From contig JALVCM010000163.1 of the NCBI GenBank assembly GCA_027010005.1, forward strand, positions 1 through 13,446: a DNA stretch of 13,446 nucleotides, written 5' to 3'. Positions 1 to 7,798 of the stretch are shown piece after piece. This DNA is from Thiohalobacter sp. Lineage in GTDB: Bacteria > Pseudomonadota > Gammaproteobacteria > DSM-19610. Each line of letters starts with the position of its first letter. Positions within the stretch are counted from its first letter, which is position 1. The position numbers and the translations under genes were made by a program. The notes beneath the pieces were generated by a model. It saw nothing but the letters and a program-made list of their open reading frames with translations, had not been told where the DNA came from and searched no databases.

Positions 1-1
1 G

Positions 2-808
<807 letters not shown>

Positions 809-860
809 TAGCGCGCTTGAATTTACCACCCATTATCCAACTGAACACAGGAATACACCT

Positions 861-1190
861 ATGAGCTTCTTCATCAGTGACGCACTGGCTGCTGCTGCCC
901 CGGCCCAGCAGCCCGACCCGATTATGCAGTTTCTGCCCCTGCTGCTGATTTTCGTGGTGTTCTATTTCCTGCTGATTCGCCCCCAGACCAAGCGTGCCAA
1001 AGAGCACAAGGCCATGGTCGAGGCGCTTTCAAAGGGTGACGAAGTGGTCACCAACGGGGGGTTGCTGGGGCGCATCACCCAGGTGGACGAGAATTTCGTC
1101 ACCCTGAAGATTGCCGATAATGTCGAGGTCAAGGTACAACGCCAGGCCGTCGCCAGCCTGATGCCCAAGGGCACAGCCAAGGCTTCCTGA
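861..1190 (+). CDS. yajC: Sec translocon accessory subunit YajC
   Basis: YajC is a small inner-membrane protein that associates with SecD and SecF in the holo-translocon. The 109-residue product has a short Ala/Pro/Gln-rich N terminus, one membrane segment at about residues 21-39 (ending in FVVFYFLLIRPQ), then a basic stretch and a cytoplasmic beta-rich domain with the family motif VVTNGGLLGRI. The ATG at 861 is chosen because the membrane segment then sits near the N terminus as in the family, and an AGGA lies a few bases upstream. An in-frame start at 756 would overlap tgt and add unrelated residues. It lies 39 nt before secD, so it is almost surely in one operon with secDF. Confidence 0.95.
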   Translation: MSFFISDALAAAAPAQQPDPIMQFLPLLLIFVVFYFLLIRPQTKRAKEHKAMVEALSKGDEVVTNGGLLGRITQVDENFVTLKIADNVEVKVQRQAVASLMPKGTAKAS

Positions 1191-1229
1191 TACCAATCAT
1201 AAAACCATAAAACAAGGTCTGTTCCTGTC

Positions 1230-3080
1230 ATGAATCAATACCCGGCCTGGAAATATCTGCTGATTGTCGTCGTGATGGTCTTTGGCATTCTGTATGCCTT
1301 GCCAAACCTGTACGAGTCCGATCCCGCGGTACAGGTCTCCGCCATGCGCGGGGAACTTGGCGACACGGTCAGGGGACAGATTGAAGCCCGTTTGTCGGAG
1401 AAGAAAATCCCGGTGAAGTCGATCGAGGTCGACAAACGGCGTCTGCTGGTCCGCTTCAACAATACCGAAGACCAGCTGGCGGCAGCTGACCAGATCAAGG
1501 ACGCACTGGGAACAGATTACGCCGTGGCGCTGAACCTTGCGCCATCGACACCGGCCTGGCTGCAGGCGATCAATGCGCAGCCCATGTACCTCGGCCTGGA
1601 CTTGCGCGGTGGTGTGCACTTCCTGATGGAGGTGGACATGGATGCTGCACTGCAGAAAGCCCTGGAGCGTTACAGCTCCGATCTGCGCACACTGCTGCGC
1701 AAGAATAAAATACGTTACCTCAGTATTCGTCCGCAGGGTGAAAAGCTGCTGGTCAAATTCCGTTCCGCGGAAGACCGGGAAAAAGGCAGCGAGCTGATCC
1801 ACAGTGAATTCCGTGATCTCGAACTGGCCAATGCCGATGAAGGCAAGGCCTTTGCACTCGAGGTCAGGGTCAGTGAGAAAGAGGCCCGGGAAATCCGCAA
1901 GCTGGCCCTGCAGCAGAATATTACCACCCTGCGTAACCGCGTTAATGAGCTGGGTGTTGCCGAACCGGTTATCCAGCAACAGGGCGACCGGCGTGTGGTT
2001 GTCCAGTTGCCAGGTGTTCAGGATACGGTGGCGGCAAAACGCATTATCGGTGCCACGGCGACCCTGGAATACCGGGCGGTTGATACCGAGCACGACGTGG
2101 AAGATGCGGTAAACGGCAAGGTGCCGGCCGGTTCGAAACTGTACAAGGACCGCAACGGCCAGTATCACTTGCTGAAGAACCGCATCATCGTAACGGGCGA
2201 CCAGATTATCAATGCACGCTCCGGCTTCGACAGCCAGGGCGGTCAGCCGCAGGTCACGGTGACGCTGGATGGCAAGGGTGCGCGCAAGATGCTGGAGTTC
2301 ACCAGGGCCAATGTCGGCAAACCGATGGCGGTGGTGTTCATCGAGAACAAGTCCACCACGCGCATGGTCGATGGCAAACCGGTGGTGGTCAACCGCAAGG
2401 TCGAGGAAATCATCAGTATCGCCACCATTCGTGACGTGTTCAGTAAACGCTTCCAGACCACCGGGCTGGACAGCCCGCAGGAAGCCCATGAGCTGGCGCT
2501 GTTACTGCGTTCCGGCGCGCTGGCTGCACCGATCCGTATTATCGAGGAACGCACCATCGGCCCAAGCCTGGGTGCAGACAACATCAGGCAGGGCTTCCAG
2601 TCGGTAGTGATCGGTTTTGTCCTGGTGCTGGTGTTCATGGCGCTGTACTACAAGGTATTCGGCCTGGTGGCCGACCTGGCGCTGGCGATGAACCTGGTGC
2701 TGATTGTGGCAATTCTTTCCATGTTGCAGGCCACGCTGACCATGCCGGGTATTGCCGGTATTGTGTTGACGGTGGGTATGGCAGTTGACGCCAACGTGCT
2801 TATTTTTGAACGTATCCGCGAGGAACTGCGTAACGGCAATACACCGCAGGCCAGTATTCATGCCGGTTATGCAAAGGCATTTTCCACGATTGCAGATGCC
2901 AACGTGACCACCCTGATCGCAGCGGTTGTGCTGTTCAGTTTTGGCAGCGGTCCGGTCAAGGGGTTCGCGGTGACACTGTCCATCGGTATCCTGACCTCCA
3001 TGTTTACCGCCATCATGGGGACACGCGCAGTCATTAACCTTGCCTACGGGGGCCGTCGTCTGAAACGGCTGCCAATCTGA
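1230..3080 (+). CDS. secD: Protein translocase subunit SecD
   Basis: SecD is an RND-type membrane protein. With SecF it uses the proton gradient to pull preproteins through SecYEG on the periplasmic side. The product has 616 residues, against 615 in E. coli. It has a first membrane segment at about residues 8-27, then a large periplasmic P1 region opening with the conserved YLGLDLRGGVHFLMEVD. Five further membrane segments follow in the last 170 residues. The proton-relay Asp is present in GMAVDANVLIFERIREE (Asp520, equal to E. coli Asp519). The C-terminal RND motif GFAVTLSIGILTSMF is also intact. The start ATG has AAGG about 11 nt upstream. Eighteen bases separate it from secF. Nothing about it is unusual for the family. 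Confidence 0.98.
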   Translation: MNQYPAWKYLLIVVVMVFGILYALPNLYESDPAVQVSAMRGELGDTVRGQIEARLSEKKIPVKSIEVDKRRLLVRFNNTEDQLAAADQIKDALGTDYAVALNLAPSTPAWLQAINAQPMYLGLDLRGGVHFLMEVDMDAALQKALERYSSDLRTLLRKNKIRYLSIRPQGEKLLVKFRSAEDREKGSELIHSEFRDLELANADEGKAFALEVRVSEKEAREIRKLALQQNITTLRNRVNELGVAEPVIQQQGDRRVVVQLPGVQDTVAAKRIIGATATLEYRAVDTEHDVEDAVNGKVPAGSKLYKDRNGQYHLLKNRIIVTGDQIINARSGFDSQGGQPQVTVTLDGKGARKMLEFTRANVGKPMAVVFIENKSTTRMVDGKPVVVNRKVEEIISIATIRDVFSKRFQTTGLDSPQEAHELALLLRSGALAAPIRIIEERTIGPSLGADNIRQGFQSVVIGFVLVLVFMALYYKVFGLVADLALAMNLVLIVAILSMLQATLTMPGIAGIVLTVGMAVDANVLIFERIREELRNGNTPQASIHAGYAKAFSTIADANVTTLIAAVVLFSFGSGPVKGFAVTLSIGILTSMFTAIMGTRAVINLAYGGRRLKRLPI

Positions 3081-3098
3081 TTTCAAAGGAATACAGTC

Positions 3099-4037
3099 AT
3101 GCGAATTCTCGGTAAAGCGACAGAGATTGACTTCATGGGCAAGCGAAAGGTTGCCATGGTCTTCTCGACACTTCTGATTGTGATTGCGTTGGCCTCGCTG
3201 TTCGTGCGTGGGCTGAATTTTGGCATCGATTTTACCGGCGGTACAATCATCGAGGTGGCCTACCCGGAAACGGCGGACCTTGGCGAGCTGCGCCAGGTAC
3301 TTGCCGATGCGGGTTACCCGGATGCGCAGCTGCAGCACTTTGGGAGTTCGCGGGATGTACTGATCCGTATTGCGCCACAGGAAAACCGTGACCGTGCAGA
3401 GCTGAGCGACGAAGTGTTGTCAGCCCTGCAGGCTGCCGATGCCGCCGTGGAGAAACGTCGCGTTGAATTCGTGGGGCCGCAGGTTGGTGAAGAACTGACC
3501 GAGCAGGGTGGTCTCGCCATGCTCTACGCGCTGATCGGCATCCTTATCTACGTCACCCTGCGCTTTGAATACCGCTTCTCCCTCGGCGCGGTCGGCGCAC
3601 TGGTGCACGATGTAATTATTACGCTGGGTGTGTTCTCGCTGGTACAGGTGGAATTTGACCTGACGGTGCTGGCGGCACTGCTGGCGGTGATCGGTTACTC
3701 GTTGAATGACACCATCGTGGTGTTCGACCGGATACGTGAAAACTTCCGTCGTATGCGCAAGGGAACACCGGTCAGCATTATGAATGCATCGATCAATCAG
3801 ACGCTCTCACGTACCTTGATGACCTCGATAACCACCCTGCTGGTGCTGGTCGCCCTGTTCTTCCTGGGCGGAGAGATCATCCACGCCTTTGCGCTGGCGC
3901 TGATTGTAGGTGTATTTATCGGTACCTATTCATCGATTTTTGTGGCCGGCTCGACAGCACTGGCGCTGGGTATCAGCAAGGCCGACCTGATGCCGGTACC
4001 GAAGGAAGGTGCAGAAGGGGCCGACAACCGGCCCTGA
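3099..4037 (+). CDS. secF: Protein translocase subunit SecF
   Basis: SecF is the partner of SecD in the SecDF-YajC complex of the inner membrane. The 312-residue product is close to the E. coli length of 323. It starts with a membrane segment at about residues 20-40, followed by the SecF signature GIDFTGGTIIEVAYP and a small periplasmic domain. Membrane segments 2-6 follow, including YSLNDTIVVFDRIREN, whose Asp204 corresponds to the conserved proton-path Asp. A good ribosome site (AAAGGA at 3085-3090) precedes the ATG. It is the last gene of the tgt-yajC-secDF unit. The next gene is convergent, its stop codon beginning 15 nt downstream. Confidence 0.98.
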   Translation: MRILGKATEIDFMGKRKVAMVFSTLLIVIALASLFVRGLNFGIDFTGGTIIEVAYPETADLGELRQVLADAGYPDAQLQHFGSSRDVLIRIAPQENRDRAELSDEVLSALQAADAAVEKRRVEFVGPQVGEELTEQGGLAMLYALIGILIYVTLRFEYRFSLGAVGALVHDVIITLGVFSLVQVEFDLTVLAALLAVIGYSLNDTIVVFDRIRENFRRMRKGTPVSIMNASINQTLSRTLMTSITTLLVLVALFFLGGEIIHAFALALIVGVFIGTYSSIFVAGSTALALGISKADLMPVPKEGAEGADNRP

Positions 4038-4064
4038 AGGCTCTGCCCGCGACTAGCGGGCCTT
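4037..4064. terminator. Possible hairpin between convergent secF and the Cys-rich gene
   Basis: GCCCGC (4045-4050) and GCGGGC (4056-4061) form a 6-bp GC stem around a 5-nt loop, which holds the stop codon of the minus-strand gene. AAGG at 4037-4040 and CCTT at 4061-4064 could add an outer, partly competing stem. No T-run follows on either strand, so this is not a canonical intrinsic terminator. It is offered as a weak bidirectional one. Confidence 0.3.
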
Positions 4065-4391
4065 GCGGACTTCGTCGAAGGGGTCGCTTTCGTCGTTGCC
4101 CGGCATGATCTTGCTGCACACGGTACTGCTGCGACGTTCGCATTTGTCATCATCGGCGCCGCGTATCGTAATGGCCGCCCAGACCGAGGCTATTCCCCAC
4201 ATCCCTGCCCCCAGCAGTATGGTGTTTATACTGGGGCCCATCAGGTTGGTAGGTCCACCCAGCAAACCGTAGATGATACTGGTAATACTGGCCAGCCAGA
4301 AAACACCGATAGGGGCGGCACAACAGCCGGCGCAACCAAACCGGCAGGCGGCAAACGGGGGAATCAAAAGAGTCAGTACAGCTCGCTTCAT
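4053..4391 (-). CDS. Cysteine-rich small membrane protein, function unknown
   Basis: The product has 112 residues from the ATG at 4391. An upstream in-frame start at 4475 would add 28 residues that look non-coding and would cover the likely promoter. A GGA lies about 10 nt upstream. What can be seen is a short basic N terminus, then CRFGCAGCCAAPIGVFW (Cys16, 20, 23, 24), then two hydrophobic segments at about 27-45 and 55-76. A charged tail carries two more cysteines (KCERRSSTVC). The packed cysteines just before a membrane segment could bind a metal or form disulfides; that is inference. I have an impression of similar proteins in other gammaproteobacteria but cannot name a family. It is convergent with secF, and no functional link is evident. 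Confidence 0.7.
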   Translation of the reverse strand: MKRAVLTLLIPPFAACRFGCAGCCAAPIGVFWLASITSIIYGLLGGPTNLMGPSINTILLGAGMWGIASVWAAITIRGADDDKCERRSSTVCSKIMPGNDESDPFDEVRKAR

Positions 4392-4426
4392 ACGCTCATT
4401 CCGAAACAACTTATGTATAAACTCTG

Positions 4427-4456
4427 TGTATATCACACATCCGGATGAACGGTAAA
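4427..4456 (-). promoter_or_regulatory. Candidate sigma-70 promoter of the Cys-rich membrane protein gene
   Basis: Read on the minus strand, TTTACC (4456-4451) and TATACA (4432-4427) are separated by 18 nt, each matching 4 of 6 consensus bases. The -10 lies about 35 nt before the ATG at 4391. Strength is modest and the call is tentative. Confidence 0.35.
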
Positions 4457-4471
4457 GCCGGGTACGCGCAG

Positions 4472-4681
4472 TCAATCGTCCGCGAAGTTCCCCCGAAAGA
4501 GAAGAACACGTGCTTTTTCCGGCTCCTGTTTCTTTCTCAATCCAAGACTCAGGGCACGTTTACGCGCCGCCAGGGTGCTTTCGATGGTGGAAGTCGAGCT
4601 ATCCTGATCCGATGATGCTTCCATGCTGCTCAACAGTTTCCGCCCGATCAGCTTTAATGCTTTATCGCTAATTTTCTTCAT
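4472..4681 (-). CDS. Possible small hypothetical protein (69 aa)
   Basis: This short ORF would encode a charged, Ser-rich and helical-looking peptide starting MKKISDKALKLIGRKLL and ending RGNFADD. It has no signal peptide or membrane segment. Codon use is unremarkable and no better frame covers the stretch. Against it, no ribosome-binding site lies at the proper distance (an AGGA is about 20 nt upstream), and no family is recognised. It points the same way as suhB, 146 nt downstream of it, and precedes the Cys-rich gene. It may be a real small protein or a chance frame; the odds look roughly even. Confidence 0.4.
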   Translation of the reverse strand: MKKISDKALKLIGRKLLSSMEASSDQDSSTSTIESTLAARKRALSLGLRKKQEPEKARVLLFRGNFADD

Positions 4682-4827
4682 TCGGAAATCTGGAAGGTAT
4701 CCTGTTGTACAGTTTTTTGTGTTTATGTGCAGCCGGACAACAGTGTCGCTGCTGAAAAATGTAGCGGCGAAAAAGCGTGGTTCTTGAGTTGCCCGAAGGG
4801 CGTATCAGGCGTGGTTTTGTGACCGGT
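4682..4827. other. Intergenic stretch downstream of suhB with small hairpins
   Basis: No gene is seen here. The stretch holds an 8-bp stem TCGCTGCT/AGCGGCGA (4746-4753 with 4763-4770, one G-T pair on the plus strand), a 4-bp GCCC-GAA-GGGC hairpin at 4791-4801, and two direct copies of GCGTGGTT (4775-4782 and 4809-4816). None is followed by a clean T-run on the minus strand, so the suhB transcription end cannot be fixed. Confidence 0.4.
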
Positions 4828-5628
4828 TCAGCTTTTCAGCGCATCGGTGAGGTGAGGTCGGATTTCCCGCAGCATGGCCGGGAACAGTTTCGGTGCAGCG
4901 GCAACAATATTACCGCTTTCCAGGTGTGAATGACCACCGGCAAGGTCACCGACCAGACCGCCGGCTTCGCGCACCAGCAGAATCCCCGCAGCAATGTCCC
5001 AGGGATTCAGCCCGATTTCCCAGAAACCGTCGAAGCGTCCGGCGGCGACGTAAGCGAGGTCCAGCGCGGCTGAACCGGGCCGGCGAATACCGGCGACATC
5101 GGTGATCATGGCGCGGAACATGCCGAGGTAGGCATCCAGGTATTGCATGTCCTTGTAGGGGAAACCGGTACCGAGTAACGCCCCCGGCAGGCCTTTCTGG
5201 TTGCTGACGCGGATACGCCGGTTGTCCAGGAAGGCACCGCCGCCACGGCTTGCGGTAAACAGTTCCTGGCGCATCGGGTCGTAGATAACCGCCTGCTCGA
5301 GTTTCCCCTTGTGTTGAAGCGCAATGGAAACGGCGAACTGCGGGAAGCTGTGCAGGAAATTGGTAGTACCGTCGAGCGGGTCAATGATCCACTGATATTC
5401 AGCCTTGCCCAGGTGCTGGCCGCTTTCTTCCGCCAGTATGCCGTGGTCGGGAAATGCCTTGCGGATGACGGCAATGATCTCGTCTTCCGCCTGCCGGTCC
5501 ACTTCAGAGACGTAATCGTTGCGGTCCTTGCTGGTGACGGTCAGCCGCTCGAGGTGATTCAGGTGCTTGACGATGATATCGCCGGCATTGCGCGCGGCGG
5601 TTACTGCAATGTTCAGCATGGGATTCAT
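4828..5628 (-). CDS. suhB: Inositol-1-monophosphatase SuhB
   Basis: SuhB is a magnesium-dependent inositol monophosphatase. In E. coli it also joins the rRNA antitermination complex with NusA. The 266-residue product matches E. coli SuhB (267) along its whole length, starting MNPMLNIAVTAARNAGD. Metal-site residues are in AEESG (Glu67/68), in the family signature WIIDPLDGTTNFLH (Asp83, Asp86) and in NPWDIAAGILLVREAGG. Conserved RRPGSAALDLAYVAAGR is also present. The ribosome site before the ATG is weak, but a good sigma-70 promoter lies about 40 nt upstream, so it is probably transcribed on its own. Its upstream neighbour on the same strand is a secreted protein with no obvious link. Confidence 0.97.
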   Translation of the reverse strand: MNPMLNIAVTAARNAGDIIVKHLNHLERLTVTSKDRNDYVSEVDRQAEDEIIAVIRKAFPDHGILAEESGQHLGKAEYQWIIDPLDGTTNFLHSFPQFAVSIALQHKGKLEQAVIYDPMRQELFTASRGGGAFLDNRRIRVSNQKGLPGALLGTGFPYKDMQYLDAYLGMFRAMITDVAGIRRPGSAALDLAYVAAGRFDGFWEIGLNPWDIAAGILLVREAGGLVGDLAGGHSHLESGNIVAAAPKLFPAMLREIRPHLTDALKS

Positions 5629-5666
5629 AAGAGGTTACCGGCTTTCAGGGCGTCAAACGGCAGGCG

Positions 5667-5695
5667 ATTGTACCGGGTTGTCGCCGGACTGTGAA
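5667..5695 (-). promoter_or_regulatory. Sigma-70 promoter of suhB
   Basis: On the minus strand TTCACA (5695-5690) and TACAAT (5672-5667) each match 5 of 6 consensus bases and are spaced by the ideal 17 nt. Transcription would begin near 5660, leaving a leader of about 30 nt before the suhB ATG at 5628. It lies between the stop of the DUF3106-like gene (5709) and suhB. Confidence 0.7.
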
Positions 5696-5708
5696 TCGCT
5701 GCGGAGAG

Positions 5709-6056
5709 TTATTTGTGCTGGCGCAGGTATTCCTTGCGCAGGCGGCGCCGTTCCTGCGGCGACAGGTGTTCGTATTCGTAGTGCTTCTGTTCAATCTTGC
5801 GGCGTTTCTCGGGGGGTAATTGCCGGTAGCGCCGGGCACCTTCACGAATGCGCTGCTGGCGATCGGTATCAAGGTCATTCCAGTGGCCCCGGTAATCCCG
5901 CAAGGCTTCCTGTTCTTCCTTGCTCAATGACTGCCAGGGAATATGCCCGTTTGCCGCCAGGTAGAGGCGTTCCGGTTTGATGGCGGCGTGGGCTGTGCTG
6001 CCGAGCAGCAGGGCGCCGAGGATGATGGCAAGCGATATTTTTCGTCTGTCAGTCAT
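5709..6056 (-). CDS. Secreted DUF3106-like helical protein, copy 1
   Basis: The 115-residue product has a clear Sec signal peptide (MTDRRK, hydrophobic core, GSTAHA with cleavage after residue 24). A very polar, Arg/Glu/Gln-rich helical domain follows. Motifs such as GHIPWQSLSKEEQEALRDY, RQQRIREGARR and LSPQERRRLR follow the rhythm of DUF3106 proteins, whose function is unknown. It is a paralogue of the protein at 7799-8161, with 64 of 85 aligned residues identical. The start has no good ribosome site. Just upstream lies a decayed piece of an anti-sigma gene at the same 8-nt spacing as in the intact copy. Copy 1 is therefore a duplicate that has lost its original upstream operon. The reading frame is intact, so it is probably still used. 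Confidence 0.85.
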   Translation of the reverse strand: MTDRRKISLAIILGALLLGSTAHAAIKPERLYLAANGHIPWQSLSKEEQEALRDYRGHWNDLDTDRQQRIREGARRYRQLPPEKRRKIEQKHYEYEHLSPQERRRLRKEYLRQHK

Positions 6057-6064
6057 GGCGGTGG

Positions 6065-6133
6065 TCAGGTGCCGGGGTCACTGTTTTTCTTATGGTCAGC
6101 CAGCTACAGGGAGAAGTCCAGATTTTAATAGAG
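6065..6133 (-). pseudogene. Remnant of anti-sigma factor gene (last 22 codons plus stop)
   Basis: Read on the minus strand in the frame of the intact anti-sigma gene, these 69 bases give LY*NLDFSL*LADHKKNSDPGT followed by TGA. The intact protein ends LYEDLDFYLWLADHKSDSDSAT. Fourteen of 22 positions are identical with no gap, and two sense codons have become nonsense codons (Glu125 to TAA, Trp132 to TAG). At DNA level one 32-base stretch has only four differences. The distance from its stop codon to the DUF3106-like start is 8 nt, as in the intact pair at 8161/8170. Homology fades beyond about 6135. It is a non-functional fossil of a tandem duplication. Confidence 0.85.
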
Positions 6134-6189
6134 AAACCTGGCCGCTTTCCAGCGCTGTTCCGGTAAAAATTCACCTTATGGCATCCGGA

Positions 6190-6219
6190 TTGCGGCCGAT
6201 ACCCGGCGTGCAGTATAGG
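6190..6219 (+). promoter_or_regulatory. Weak candidate promoter for the serine protease gene
   Basis: TTGCGG (6190-6195, 3 of 6) and TATAGG (6214-6219, 4 of 6) are spaced by 18 nt, about 37 nt before the protease ATG. The match is poor, and a specialised sigma factor could serve instead. Confidence 0.25.
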
Positions 6220-6238
6220 GGTATTCAATGTGTGACAA
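6212..6238 (-). promoter_or_regulatory. Weak candidate promoter for DUF3106-like copy 1
   Basis: On the minus strand TTGTCA (6238-6233) and TATACT (6217-6212) each match 5 of 6 consensus bases, but their 15-nt spacing is short. Transcription would run through the anti-sigma remnant into copy 1, which has lost the operon upstream of it. It overlaps the candidate promoter of the protease on the other strand. Confidence 0.3.
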
Positions 6239-6255
6239 CACAGGCAGGTGAGGTA

Positions 6256-7734
6256 ATGCGGCCTTTAAAATTAACAGGTAAGCGTCTGATAAAAAATATA
6301 ATAATTGCTGTGTCTGTATCTGGCAATGGTGTGTTCTGTTCGGCTGCCGGGGCAGGGGTCTACAAGTGGGTAGATGCATCGGGGAAAATACACTATTCAG
6401 ATGCCGCGCCTGCCAATGAGAAACAGAAAACAAAGCTGGATATCAAGGTCAGGGCGGCCACGGCAGGTAAAGATGCCTTTGGTACCCGAAATATCAGGAC
6501 GAAACCCCCCGTCGCTTATACCGGCAGTATCGGTTCGCGGCGTATCCACCTGGAAAAAGTGCTCGTTGAACTCGAAAAGGATAGTGGTGGCAGAAATATT
6601 GTAGGACGTGATTTTTCAGGCATAAGCTGCGCAAGGAAGGACGGGGGTGTTACCTGGTCCAGTGGCAGGACCCAGGTGAACAGTGCGAAATATGCGAGTG
6701 AGTTCAACAAGGTGTTCCGGAAAAATAACTATGCGGTTGCAGACGGCAGTCAGCAGCTGTTCGCAGGGCAAAAGCTTGAGTCAGCCGAATTGAGCGTGGC
6801 CGCAGTGATTACTGAACTGGAGCAGGACAGGTGCCGCCCGAACCTGTCCGGCAGAGGTCTCGGAGATAAACTGAAAGTCGCTTCCTATATAAAAATAAAA
6901 TGGAGTGTATTTGATAACCTTGAAAGAAAAGTTGTTTACGAGGTCGAAACGGAAGGTTCTGACTCAAGTGTCTATGAAGACGTGATCTCCGATGGTTCAT
7001 CAATCAGCCGCTACAATGCGTTTTCCGGTGCCATAAAAAACCTGTTGTCAAAAAAAGATTTTGCAGCGCTGCTTGAGCCGGGTGAAAAGCGCAGCATGGA
7101 AAAAAGCGGACAGTTTATATCCAGGCTTTCGCTCAGGCTGAGCTATGGAATTCAGGAAGGAAGTTTCACGAACGCAGTGGATAAACTGAAGCAGGCCTCG
7201 GTTACGGTTCGGTCAGTGTCCGGGCATGGCAGCGGTTTTGTACTGACACATGATGGCTATATTGTTACGAATGCACACGTGACAGGCGATTCAAAGCAGG
7301 CCATTGTCGTTGTAGACGGGAAAGATGTACGGGCCAATATCATTCGTGTTGACGAAAAACGTGATGTCGCCTTGCTGAAAATTGACGCTTTTGAAGGCCT
7401 GCAACCGGTTGAATTAAGTCAAAACAGGGCCCGGGAAGGTGAAACAATTTATATTATTGGTACGCCCCTGGATGAAATGCTGAGTCATACCGTAACCCGG
7501 GGCATCATTTCAGCCTACCGAACGCTTAAAGACGGGAATGAATACTACCAGACGGATGCGGCCATCAACCCCGGGAACTCCGGTGGGCCGGTATTCAACC
7601 GCTATGGTGAAGTCATCGGGATCTCCGTATCCGGTCTGTTCACGAAACAGGGTACATCGCTGAATATCAATTTTCTTATCCCGATCGATGAAGCCATGAA
7701 GTCACTCGGGCTGATCCAGAGGGCCTCTGATTAA
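6256..7734 (+). CDS. Secreted trypsin-like serine protease with N-terminal DUF4124 domain
   Basis: The product has 492 residues from the ATG at 6256, which has AGGTGAGGT directly upstream; the frame is open further 5' but without a signal sequence. In order it has a signal peptide (basic N terminus, hydrophobic segment near 15-30) and a DUF4124 domain (GVYKWVDASGKIHYSD). An unassigned alpha/beta-looking region follows at about 95-300. The HtrA/Do-like chymotrypsin fold then carries the triad His341 (IVTNAHV), Asp370 (RDVALLKI) and Ser442 (NPGNSGGP). There is no PDZ domain, unlike DegP. It is a likely periplasmic protease. The gene is visibly richer in A+T than its neighbours, with several runs of A. 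It is opposite in strand to the genes around it and sits inside a duplicated unit, which suggests later acquisition. The substrate is unknown. Confidence 0.9.
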   Translation: MRPLKLTGKRLIKNIIIAVSVSGNGVFCSAAGAGVYKWVDASGKIHYSDAAPANEKQKTKLDIKVRAATAGKDAFGTRNIRTKPPVAYTGSIGSRRIHLEKVLVELEKDSGGRNIVGRDFSGISCARKDGGVTWSSGRTQVNSAKYASEFNKVFRKNNYAVADGSQQLFAGQKLESAELSVAAVITELEQDRCRPNLSGRGLGDKLKVASYIKIKWSVFDNLERKVVYEVETEGSDSSVYEDVISDGSSISRYNAFSGAIKNLLSKKDFAALLEPGEKRSMEKSGQFISRLSLRLSYGIQEGSFTNAVDKLKQASVTVRSVSGHGSGFVLTHDGYIVTNAHVTGDSKQAIVVVDGKDVRANIIRVDEKRDVALLKIDAFEGLQPVELSQNRAREGETIYIIGTPLDEMLSHTVTRGIISAYRTLKDGNEYYQTDAAINPGNSGGPVFNRYGEVIGISVSGLFTKQGTSLNINFLIPIDEAMKSLGLIQRASD

Positions 7735-7747
7735 TTCCTTTACCGCG

Positions 7748-7767
7748 ATCCCGGTGTATGCCGGAAT
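7748..7767. repeat. REP-like imperfect palindrome between convergent genes
   Basis: ATCCCGG and CCGGAAT pair with one mismatch around a 6-nt loop (TGTATG). The minus-strand reading, CGTCATTCCGGCATACACCG, resembles the common dispersed 'GTCATTCCGGC' palindromes of many proteobacteria. Only one copy is seen in the window. It may aid transcription ending between the protease and the convergent DUF3106-like gene, although there is no T-run. Confidence 0.4.
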
Positions 7768-7798
7768 GACGGATTAATCAGAGCTTCCCTGACATTCA

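Larger units (their letters stand above)
5709..6133 (-). repeat. Diverged duplication, unit 1 (anti-sigma tail + DUF3106-like gene)
   Basis: This unit matches 7799-8238 in gene order, strand and inter-gene spacing. It is diverged, with 75% identity over the alignable part of the DUF3106-like protein. Both units lie in direct orientation, as expected of a tandem duplication, and are now about 1.7 kb apart with the serine protease gene between them. Confidence 0.8.

Noticed and set aside
1197..2489. 430-codon open frame on the minus strand
   Set aside because: It lies wholly antisense to secD, has His/Gln-rich non-protein-like composition and matches no family; it is a shadow of the GC-rich coding strand.
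2502..3338. 278-codon minus-strand frame across the secD-secF junction
   Set aside because: It is antisense to two certain genes and rich in His/Gln/Arg, typical of a shadow frame.
4425..4440. CRP-like palindrome TGTGTATATCACACA
   Set aside because: The half-sites are too close (CRP needs TGTGA-N6-TCACA), and the stretch is better explained as part of a promoter.
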